From positions 1 to 21,116 of the forward strand of contig LPNZ01010691.1 in NCBI GenBank assembly GCA_001655205.1: a stretch of DNA of 21,116 bases, given 5' to 3'. Made by a program: the position numbers and the translations under genes. This document shows positions 1-10,200 of this stretch, piece after piece. The notes beneath the pieces are model-generated. The model did not search any database. It was not told where the DNA came from and worked only from the letters and a program-made list of their open reading frames with translations. Position 1 is the first letter of the stretch. Each line of letters begins with the position of its first letter. The DNA comes from Lenisia limosa. Its lineage: Eukaryota; Breviatea.

Positions 1-3000
1 GCCGTAAGGGTCAGGTCAAAGCAATGTTCACTGCTGCTCAGTGGGGGTCTATAGAGCTCGTTATATCTTCCTGGTGGTCCTGAAAAGACCGATATGCATC
101 ATCATGATTGAGTTTGGTTGTAGCTTCTCTAATTTGTTACAAGGCCATTCGAATTATTTACAACACAGCCACACTGAGTCGATCTTCATTGCTCGGTCCT
201 TAGGTGGCAGTCTTCGTATCGGCCTTGTTGGGGGGGGGGGGGTCGAGTAAAAANNNNNNNNNNNNNNNNNNNNNNNNNNNNNNNNNNNNNNNNNNNNNNN
301 NNNNNNNNNNNNNNNNNNNNNNNNNNNNNNNNNNNNNNNNNNNNNNNNNNNNNNNNNNNNNNNNNNNNNNNNNNNNNNNNNNNNTCCGATACCCTTGAGA
401 CTTCTTCGATAGAACTTATGAATAACTTTCCGTGTCCATCTGACCCCGAAGGCCCAATCCACGGTCATATCCTCTCTTGCACAAGCAGTCGTCCTGACCC
501 CGCCAACTAATAAGGAGAAACATGGTGGGCGGTCCGTCACCAAAAGCAATTGAAGCATTGGAGACACCTGTTCTGTTCTGACTTCCAAGGCCCCTTCCAG
601 TCAGCCACACAAGTTGAGGCTCTGAAACCGAATATCGAAAGTGCAGTGGAAGACGTCAAAATGGTGCGGCTTAACTTTCGGGAATATGGATATTTTATCA
701 ATCATATGCTCAGATATAATGTAAAGCGAGAAACTTGAAATCAAAGACAGTGAATCCTGAGGTCGTGGCTTGATGCAAGCATTGATAATCCAGGCCTTTT
801 CTGAGCATCCGAACCTCAATGATGTGGCTGCGGCCCTCTTGGAAGCCCCCCACTCCGAACTCAGCAAAAAGTGTTCTCTTATCCCTGGTTCGCTCTTACT
901 TCTGGTTTCTTTGGTTTGTCTGTGTTTGTTTATGTACTCAGGTGTTCCCGTTCAGCCCATGCTTGCACATCCCACTAAGGTTTGGAGAGCGTCCTTTTTA
1001 CTGGGACTGTTGAGTGGACTATTGATTCCTACGGATTTGAAAGCAATATTCATTATCCCAGGGCTACGGGGAAGTAATGAAGAGGCTGAAGGGCGACACT
1101 ATTACTTGCGAATACAAATACGATGGAGAAAGAGCACAGGTATGGAGTTAAATATTGGGTTCTATTCTTGTTGGTATAATTTCCATTACCCCCCCCCCCC
1201 CAGGTTCATCTTCTTCCAGACGGTCGTCTGCAGGTCTACTCCCGAAGCCTTGAAACAAACACTCAGAAGTACCCCGATATCATNNNNNNNNNNNNNNNNN
1301 NNNNNNNNNNNNNNNNNNNNNNNNNNNNNNNNNNNNNNNNNNNNNNNNNNNNNNNNNNNNNNNNNNNNNNNNNNNNNNNNNNNNNNNNNNNNNNNNNNNN
1401 NNNNNNNNGTGGCGTATGACCAAGAGAAGGACAAGATCCTACCTTTCCAAGGTTGATGGACGGCACGGTTTTTTTGAAACCCTTCTGATGGTACCATTAT
1501 AGTTCCAATTAACCATTCAATGACAGTGCTGATTAACCGTTACAGTGCTGATTAACCCATTACAGTTCTGATTAACCGCGGTCGTAAGGACGTTGATGTC
1601 AACTCAATCACGCATAAGATTTGCCTGTTCCCTTTCGATCTCATTTATTACAACGGAGAGGTCTGTCTTACCGCCTACCTATCCGTCCTCACCCCTCAGA
1701 GCTTGCTTCGCGCCGACTTCTGTGACCGTCGAGAGTACCTTCGCAAGGCTGTCAAGGAGATTAAGGGACAGGTTCAGTTCGCGACGTTCATGAACTTCCC
1801 GTGGGTTGGGTGGGACTGTACATGGTTTGCAATAAGGTATCCTTTGAATTGTATTCAAAAATCATCAGCCAATGTTTCATTTAAAACACAAATAACTATT
1901 GGATTCTGACCTGCAGCCCTTCACCAGGCATCAATCCATTGCATGTTACCTTGACTCTTTAGGGAGTTTGAGGAGGGAGACCTGGTCAAAATGGAGTCCT
2001 TCATGGACGAGGCGTTGAAGGCTGGTACCGAGGGCCTGATGGTGGGGGGCATGTTGAAGGCTGGTACTGAAAAGTTTTATCGAGGATTTGTGGGTTGAAT
2101 CAGCCCTTTTGGTGAGCCATCTACCAATATATTGGTATATGATATGATCATGATTTCATATACAACATGTGTTTTTGATATCATAATCTTTAACCACTGC
2201 GTTGTTGAAAGTTTATCTTTTCAGTGTAAGACGTTGAAGAATGGAAACGCCACATACGAACCCTCCAAGAGGTCTTACAAATGGCTCAAGGTTGGCCGTC
2301 TATTCTCTATTGGTAGATGAAGCGGAATTTGTTTTTGGAAATCAATATTACTTGAATCCATGAAAATGAAAATGGCTGTTTCGTCTAACACTCCAGGTTA
2401 AAAAGGACTATTTGGACAGCGGAGGAGACACCTTGGACCTAGTGCCAATCGGGGCGGAAATGGGCAATGGAGACAGAGCGGTATGCTGAGCAAAATAAGA
2501 ATTTGTCGATTCTTTACATACTATCGTAAGGGAGGTTGGATTGAGGGTGACGCCATCTCAACCATAGTGCTAGAGGGATAATACTGCTCATCGGGGAGTC
2601 CGAATAAGGTATTTTTTTTCATGGTGATTGTTCTGTCAGATATAATATGCTGCTTCCTTACAAATAACAGGGCCGCTACGGGACATTCCTTATGGCGTGT
2701 TACGACGAAGAGAGCGGTAACTACCAGGCGGTGGCAAAGGTACGATTTCATTAAAATGTGTTTAAAATATTAGAACTTGCTTGCACATATCATAGTTATC
2801 TTAGCTCACTCGGTGCCAACATGTCTAACGGTGTAGACTGGTGGCGGATTCAAGGACGATGAACTAAAAAAGTACTATGACCTAATGAAGCCCTACGAGG
2901 TTAAGAAGGTGCCTGCAGAGTACGAGGTATCCGCCGACAACAAGAAGGACATTTCGATGTGGGTTTGACTGTGTTTTCTTCTTCCTTGGGTTTGTCGTCG

Positions 3001-3558
3001 TTCTCTCCTCACAACATTGGTCCTGTATTCATCTTCGTTTACCCCACCCCAGCTGGTTCAACATTGACCACAACCTTGTCTTCGAGATTCAATGTGCGGA
3101 CTTGACCCTCTCTGAGAAGTACCGTGCGGCTGTTGGACTTGTGGGAAGGCTATCTCAAATTTCGTTGAAAATACTCCAGTTTTATTAGACGGTTTTGTTG
3201 TTTCCCCTATTTCTCTAAGTTAATATTTCCTATAATATACTTGTTTCAAATTTCATAGGTTGCATAATAATGAAGCGGTTCTATGATAACATTATGTCGC
3301 TGACCTCGCAGGCTTCTGAGACTAAGGGAATCTCCCTTCGGTTTCCCCGCTTCCTGCGGCACCGTGACGACAAAAAGCCGACAGGGGCCACCAACTCCGA
3401 CCAGATCCTCGAAATGTACAACGGACAGGTGAGGCCTTCAGACAGTGATNNNNNNNNNNNNNNNNNNNNNNNNNNNNNNNNNNNNNNNNNNNNNNNNNNN
3501 NNNNNNNNNNNNNNNNGTAAAGACTTCTCACGCGTTTTAGGCGCTCATTGATAATTAG
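1..3558 (+). CDS. LIG1: DNA ligase I (ATP-dependent, LIG1/Cdc9 family), 5'-partial, multi-exon
   Basis: Seals nicks between Okazaki fragments and in excision repair, by enzyme-AMP and DNA-AMP intermediates, in the nucleus. Exons placed by frame and homology: 169-226, 452-524, 590-663, 794-887, 942-979, 1062-1139, 1204 into a gap, gap to 1451, 1566-1660, 1700-1800, 1963-2041, 2225-2290, 2397-2480, 2671-2739, 2837-2958, 3053-3140, 3312-3428; bases 1-3 before GTAAGG may end an earlier exon. Domains in order: end of the DNA-binding domain ([35 protein letters not shown]); adenylation domain with motif [12 protein letters not shown], catalytic Lys codon 1116-1118, motif [14 protein letters not shown] and motif IV EGLMCK where LIG1 usually has EGLMVK; motif V WLKVKKDYLD; OB fold ending [17 protein letters not shown]. 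The last exon is partly lost in gap 3450-3516. A short tail ALIDN-stop at 3541-3558, after a TAG acceptor, is a guess at the end. The N terminus with any PCNA-binding motif lies outside the window. Confidence 0.95.
1498..1580 (+). repeat. Tandem repeat duplicating a 3' splice site in the ligase gene
   Basis: Four copies of a 19-24 bp unit with core ACAGTgCTGATTAACC lie head-to-tail. The last copy supplies the real acceptor (AG at 1564-1565) and the first codons of the exon (VLINRG). The two middle copies differ from it by only a few bases; the first is more diverged. Only the last acceptor keeps the frame: use of either of the two before it meets an in-frame stop within 12 codons. Confidence 0.85.
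2014..2070 (+). repeat. 18-bp direct repeat, 39-bp period, spanning a 5' splice site in the ligase gene
   Basis: GTTGAAGGCTGGTACCGA at 2014-2031 encodes part of motif IV's lead-in. It recurs at 2053-2070 with one change (C to T) inside the following intron. The donor GTGGGG at 2042 lies between the copies. The 39-bp period equals 13 codons and the second copy stays in the same reading frame. Confidence 0.85.
2122..2137. repeat. 16-bp perfect palindrome in a ligase intron
   Basis: TACCAATATATTGGTA equals its own reverse complement and sits in AT-rich intron sequence. It is followed by a looser ATGATATGATCATGATTTCAT near-palindrome. Confidence 0.6.
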
Positions 3559-3889
3559 AATCGTAAAAATGGTATGGTATATGTACAGTATATTTATGGA
3601 TGTGAAGTATTCTGAAATCAGTTTGGTGGTTTCCAGGTTTTAAGGTTTCCGGGGGGGGTGTAACTGACATCAAAAATTGGTACATTAAATAATAGGGAAA
3701 CATAACTTACCATAAATAAACATAACCTACTGGTCACAAAGTCTCACACTGTGTGTGAGGAAGTTGTATGAGGATCTAGATAAGATCTCGGCTCTGCTCA
3801 CCCCGGCCAATTCTCCTTGACCTATATAGTGAATCCCCAATACTAGCATCGATAATCCCCTCGCAAACTCAAAACCACGTCTTTCCCCA
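3559..3889. other. Convergent intergenic region between ligase and LeuRS
   Basis: About 330 bp between the two converging 3' ends. It holds an 8-nt G run (3651-3658) and an AAACATAAC direct repeat pair around 3698-3730. An AATAAA at 3715-3720 on the + strand could be the ligase polyadenylation signal. Short open stretches occur on both strands (for example + strand, about 3752-3820) but match nothing I know. No RNA gene was seen. Confidence 0.5.
3715..3720 (+). promoter_or_regulatory. Candidate polyadenylation signal for the ligase gene
   Basis: A canonical AATAAA hexamer lies roughly 155 nt past the proposed ligase stop in AT-rich sequence. Support is positional only. Confidence 0.25.
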
Positions 3890-4262
3890 CTACCAAATGA
3901 GTAATGGCAGCTCCTTCATACGCTCAATACCCCCCTCACCCTCATCCATCAACATCAGAGTGTCAATACAGTACGATATGACCGCCGTTTTCTCCTTTGT
4001 CAATGGCGCGTCCAACTCCCTCCAAGACCAAAACCCTGTGCATTACAGGTTGAAATGAAATTGAGTTAATAAAAGAAAGATGTGGTTCATCTTTGCACCA
4101 ACCTTCAGCCTCCAGTTTCTCATTTCTCTTCCTGGCTCTGACAAACGCTGACTTTTGCTCCTACCGTGTCACGTTTTGGGATTATTATATCTGCTAGGAA
4201 TAGACGATAGTAGCTTTATGTCCTTTTTGATGGTTACCCCCATTCCAACCTTTCTATTATAC
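3890..4262 (-). other. Putative C-terminal extension exons of LeuRS, or a separate 69-aa ORF
   Basis: The conserved LeuRS C terminus reaches [12 protein letters not shown] at 4298-4263. Read straight on, the frame stops at 4259-4257. If the GTATAA at 4262 is used as donor, phase-0 splicing to 4160-4103 and then 4035-3890 adds about 67 codons. These contain a basic [13 protein letters not shown] stretch and end MKELPLLIW-stop. The same two exons can instead join in phase to an ATG-GGG mini-exon at 4243-4238, giving a 69-residue protein that starts 13 bp after the LeuRS stop. The phase agreement over two introns (67 and about 100 bp) makes these exons probable; which transcript owns them is unresolved. 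I recognise no family in the tail. Confidence 0.4.
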
Positions 4263-7200
4263 TGGCACAATGGCCCTCCAAGACCTGCAGTCACGTAGCT
4301 AAAGGGTAAGAGGAAATCACTGTGTTAGGAGGTATGAGCATTTTTAATGGAAGAAAGACCCACTCCCGGATTTTAGGTTCAGCCTTAATAGGTACTACAA
4401 ATGGTGCATTAATATGGTGCAGGTACTGATGAGTCCAAACCTTTTTAACCTGTCCGGTCCATCACTGTCAATGGAGTGCAAGGAGGGATCGAAGACAACA
4501 TAGCCTACTAGGTTCTCTTCGAGGGTGACCTGAATGGTTGGTGGAGAGTTGGCCCCGCTTTATAAGGCATAATCCCTATCCATACATGTCATATGTACTG
4601 TATGGACTCTTTGCCTCCAACAAAACCATCCCACTTTACAAAGCCATGAATTCTCAGTGGATGCTGTGGAAGGAAGGTGTTCGCGGTTCCAGACAGGGTT
4701 GTAGTGTGCCTAATACTGTTGGAAAAGGACTATCAGTATTAACATTTATAAAATCAATCAAGAAAATCGGTCTTTCGACAGACCACACGTAAAAAATGTG
4801 TCTTAGATACTGGCACATGAAAATCAAGTACACCCTTCCAAATATACCATTGGGCCATAAGACAAACCTGGTAGCCGAAATGTGCTGCAATGTCGGCCAG
4901 CTCGTGGCCTATGTGTGGCATCAGCGGCTCCAGTGCGGCTGCACACACCGCTAAGGTTGCTGACGGCACCTTTTGGGTCAGAAACTCACTGATAAATGAA
5001 CATTTCAAACGGAGTAAGAACTGACAGAATATCCTTTTATCCTTTTAAGAGTTCTTCAATATCTATTAGGGATACAGTAGGTAAGTCGGCGCAAACCGAG
5101 GAGTCGATGAGGGGTGCCTGGGGGGATCTGAGAAGCTCAAGGATCGGGTGGAGGGTTTCAGAGAGTCTTGGGTACCCGGGAGCCTTGAGTGAGAGAAGAC
5201 AGGCAATCTTGGGGGTGAGATATGCCAAAGCCGTACACACTATCAATGTTTAAAGCAAAGGAGCACCCAGTATCGACTGCAACTTATTTGATTACATGCC
5301 CAGCAAACATCATCGGTAACTTGCTTCAACATCAAGGATGACGCAAGACGGGCATTGTCGAGGGCAATGGAAGGGGCTGCGATGCCTGGGGCCTCGTAGT
5401 CCTGGAGCAGTTACTCATGTGCTGATGAGGGGATCACATAATAAAATAGCAATAAAACCAGTGGATATAATACACATTTTCTCAATTTCTGTAGTATTGA
5501 GAGTAATTTGTATCACTCAAAACGAACCGTTCGCTCCTGCGAGTTAAAGACTCGGTACAGGACCTCGATGTTTGAGGAGCGCTGCAATGTCCGTTTGCAG
5601 GGGAAGACGCCCCCAGCTAGCCACAAGGCTACTCGAAAGACCTAGGTAGTGATATGATGCACAGAAGTGGATGCGTGAAGATGCCAACCCCGCAAACATC
5701 TTGAATTATGTCATCCACGGCGGCGGCGGAGGCAGGGTCGACTGTCAGAGTTTTGTTCATCGGCTCGGTTAGGACCAGGGAGGCTCGGGTAACGTCTGTG
5801 CCATACATGTTTATCCACTCCTTGGGGGGAATGCCATTGAGCTTGGGGGTTATACGGGATTGGCATATATCTGTTTGTATGGGTATCACTCCAGAGAGGA
5901 GTGGGAATGTCCTACCAAGGACTTAGACATTTTCTCTATTGAAGGGATGAGACGAGCTCCGGAGACGGAATCGAACAGGTTACCCTCACAGTCTATATGA
6001 TGAACACAAACTCCTTCAATTCGATTTGATCCATGGAAAACGAAACCAGATAATTGTGTTCCAACCATATGTTGCGTTTTTCCTTGGGACCCAGTAGCCG
6101 TTAGTACTCATGTACGCTTCTGCCATGACAAGGCCCTGATGATATCAGCAATTGAAATGATGTGAGCCAAAAAACAGCAAACTATGTCTCCAATGTTATA
6201 ACAGTACATTGACCAATATCAGGGGATGTACCGGAGTGATGAGAGTGTCGAAGGGCTCTTCAACGTCTAAAATGCCGAGGGCCACAAACAAACGGCACAT
6301 TGCGCGGCTGTACAGGAGGTGCGTGGTGGCGTGCTCGGCGCCTCCAACGTATGTCGACATCGGCAGGGCGGGNNNNNNNNNNNNNNNNNNNNNNNNNNNN
6401 NNNNNNNNNNNNNNNNNNNNNNNNNNNNNNNNNNNNNNNNNNNNNNNNNNNNNNNNNNNNNNNNNNNNNNNNNACAAGTAAAACGAAGGAAATTTTGATG
6501 AAGAATATTGGCATGGAAATTAACCGGTTTTGTATTGGCAACTAAAGACAGGATCATACCTGTCGCTATTATTGACGTCCAGGTATCTGAGGTAATACCA
6601 TGATGAGTCGAAGAAGGTGTCCAACGTATCGACCTCCCTTAGCGAATCTCTAACAACATTAGACGTGGTAAGATTGAATTTTTGGAAGCAATTGACACAG
6701 ACAAAGTGAAGCACACACCAGGCCCCACAAACGCAGAGCATTGTGGGCAGGGAACCTTCCGCCACTCTTTCAGGTCGTCATTGTCAAGTGGCACCCTACA
6801 TTGTCAATGGGCTTTCTTAGCGTTATTGTAAATGTAAAAAGTTGCTATTCTTTAACCTTAATAGTGTGGAAGGCACCAGTCTGAGCCCTTTTCTCATTTA
6901 CACACATAATTAGTATCCCATAGTTATCATACCTGGGGGTTGGCAGTTGATCATGGGAAAGTCCGACCATTCCACAATTTGGGCAGTGTACAGTTGGGAT
7001 TGGTGCACCCCTAGATAATGGTCACACCAGTGTTATTCTGTGAACGAATTGAATTATGTGATTGCTCAATTTTACGATTCTCAGACACATTGGGGACTGC
7101 TGGTGATAAGCACTTACTTGGTTAACCTGTCTCAAGTTTCATCTTTAATGTATAAAAATGAAAAGAAGATGCGAATAACCCATAAGCGATCCTCACCATT

Positions 7201-10200
7201 TGCGCTGCCTGTTGACGGTCCAATCCACCAGGCTGGACGTTGGGGTCAGGCTGCCTGTCCCCGAGGCTTCCAACCGCCTTCCAATCTCCGAGATGGCTGC
7301 GTCTGGGGGGGAGGGGGTGAATGGAAAGAGCAAAACTCCCAATATAAGCTACTTGGAGTACACTCTTCAGACACATGCTCGGTGATAAAGTCTCATTAAT
7401 ATTATGAATTTTCACCAATACCACCATCACTGTCCCACCTGACGGGAGACCATTGAGATCGAAGGAATTCACCACTTTCCCTGGGGTATAAATGGATAAA
7501 TGAAATTAAGCCATTTATCAGTCAAGCCAACCCATCATGGGGATAACGCCGCTGAGTTCATGGGCCTCAGGAAGGGGTCCAACTGGTGGTTCCAAACCTA
7601 GCGACACACTGAGATCCTGGGAAGTGAAGATAAGACTGAAGCAGTACGGAACAAGAATAAAGTGACTACTCAACTGAAGCCCCAATCAAGTCCTGGCCAG
7701 ATTCAGCCTACTCTCAACTCGAGTGACTTGTTGAATGTTCCTAGGTCGCGAGCCCTCTTTTGCTTCTTTTTGATTTTTCGATTCTACAAGGTGAGAATTG
7801 GATCCAAACAATGTGAAGTTACTCCCAGGTCATAACCATTTTGGATTGGTTTCCGATGTAAATCCACCTCACCACTTTCTTCTTACACCTCACCACTTTC
7901 TTCTTACACCTCACCACTTTCTTCTTATGAGCACCTCACCACTTTCTTCTTATGAGCACCTCACCACTTTCTTATGAGCCACCTCACCACTTTCTTCTTA
8001 TGAGCCCTGGCCTCAGCCTTTTGAAGCGGAGAGTTGCCAACTGCAACCTAAGAAAATCAGCAATTCTGAGCCCAAGGTAAAGTTGATCCCAAAACGTGGT
8101 ACACAATCAAGCGTTTTGTAACGAAGAGTAAGTTAAAAAAATGATCAATTCATTGACATCGACATTCGTAATCCTAAAATAGAGAACCCTCACCGCTGGT
8201 TTGCCAAAAGGCAGTCCATGAACCGCTGCAAACTTCCAATCGTGCGCACTGTGGTAAGGCGCGGCCTGAGCAATCAGTTCGATATTCTGATGAACCACGT
8301 GTTATTACTTTTTGTCACAAATACAAAGATAAACATTCCTATAAACCATAAATATAAATTGTTAGCCCCCCCCCCCTCCGACCAAAACCNNNNNNNNNNN
8401 NNNNNNNNNNNNNNNNNNNNNNNNNNNNNNNNNNNNNNNNNNNNNNNNNNNNNNNNNNNNNNNNNNNNNNNACTGACGTTGCGACAAAGATCGGGAGGTG
8501 TCTGCCCGTCACGGGGTGGGCAGTCCACTTGCCCGTGAAATGACCTGGTTGTGAGGCGGAGGTATTGTATCATTACAAGGGACAATATAAATAGGAGATC
8601 TAAGGCAATGGTAATTTTGGATCGTGTGAATCCAGGCATGAACGTTGAAGGAAGATGAAGCAGACATCAATTCCGTTAAACCAGCCAACCAAGTGGGGAA
8701 GCAGCAGCAATGAACCTCTCAAGTCCGGCAGAATACTCAGCAAGTCTTCCGGACGCCTTACGAACACTTTCATCACATTCCGCAATGAGGGGGTGTGAAG
8801 AGGCTAGAGGTGTGAGATGCAAAGACACTCTCTTATACATCAACCTTGGTGGTTGACCCTTGAAACCCCACAAATAGCGACATAAGTGGCAGCGGCTGCA
8901 GTTTCGGGTCTTGTCGTCATCACTTCAATGTCCGTAAAGCTGTCCGGCCCGGGAAAGGTGCTGTAACAGGCATGATGCTGCCGACTGGAAGAGGCAACCT
9001 GGGGGGGGGGGGNNNNNNNNNNNNNNNNNNNNNNNNNNNNNNNNNNNNNNNNNNNNNNNNNNNNNNNNNNNNNNNNNNNNNNNNNNNNNNNNNNNNNNNN
9101 NNNNNNNNNNNNNNNAATATGAAAGAGGCGAGTAGAATTAGATAGTAAGCATACATAGTAGTTGAGCTGTTCTTGAAACAATGCGTCATTAAACGGGAAA
9201 AGCTCTTGGTACGCTGCAGCAGACTCCAAGCCGCACTTGATGAGACACTGTGTTCGACTTGCAATGTGGTTCTGCTGCAAAGAGATCACGTGACTTGGCC
9301 AGTTTTCAAGGTTCTTCAGTCCTGATGCTAGGCTCTCTGCCAGCTTATTGATCTGGACCCTGTATTGTGCAACCTCTTTCTCCTCAGCCTGCGACCCCGA
9401 ACGCCACGATAAACCGTCTGGTGACACCTGGGGGGTGATTGACATGTTTTGAACAGTGAAAGCAATTCAACACCTCTGTGTGCAAAATAAACGACAGTTG
9501 ACACATTACTTCGAAGACCCCCCCCCCCCCTTNNNNNNNNNNNNNNNNNNNNNNNNNNNNNNNNNNNNNNNNNNNNNNNNNNNNNNNNNNNNNNNNNNNN
9601 NNNNNNNNNNNNNNNNNNNNNNNNNNNNNNNATACAAGGAGATTTCATGTTAGAGTATAGCCATGCCCTTTTTACCTGTTCTTTTGAAAGAATCGTTTTG
9701 TCAATAGGGTCAAAAAGAGCCGTGGTCACCTGAATTTATAATGCCAAGAATGAATATCCCCCGTGGTCAAGATGAATGCGAAGGTCAATATTTCGATACC
9801 CCATGCACCAATTTATATTAATACTCATATATATATATAGTATATGTGAAATTGAATGCCATTAAAACAGCAGGCCGATGTTAATTCAATACCTACCGAG
9901 TATTTGACGTGACCCTGCTCCATCAGCGACAGGAATAAGGATTGGGTGTGTTTGTAGTAATCAGAGGAATGCGTTTCCAACTCCTGATGATATGAGAGAA
10001 ATTATCACCAAAAGGCGAAGTTTATTAAGAAATTTAGTCCTTTTTGTTGATCAAAGCGCCACACACAAGTTCCCAATCGAAAGAGAGAGACAAGCTGTCA
10101 AACTGTTTGTGCATGGATTTGATGTTTGCCTCAGTCCAGTCTTTGGCAGCGACGTTGTTCTAATGAGGTCAAGGTTTCTTTTGAATCTCGTTGAGCAAAT

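Noticed and set aside
3752-3820. Possible + strand coding tail KLYEDLDKISALLTPANSP before a stop.
   Set aside because: It has no match to ligase or another known family, no partner exon in phase, and lies in the convergent intergenic stretch.
3722-3860. - strand 39-codon frame starting MLVLGIHYIGQ.
   Set aside because: Too short, no family, and downstream of the probable LeuRS end. Most likely 3' UTR.
4021-4290. GGTCTTGGAGGG repeated on the - strand (near 4284-4273 and 4026-4015), hinting at an exon duplication.
   Set aside because: Only about 12 bp is shared and the two copies are read in different contexts. Not enough for a claim.
4538-4792. + strand open frame of 84 codons.
   Set aside because: It overlaps a LeuRS exon (4709-4635) and introns on the - strand, and has no recognisable domain.
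7040-7399. + strand open frame of 119 codons with an NYVIAQF stretch.
   Set aside because: It is antisense to the LeuRS exons at 7302-7197 and their introns. Nothing else supports it.
7865-8006. CRISPR-like array.
   Set aside because: The units are contiguous with no unique spacers, in a eukaryotic gene. It is a minisatellite.
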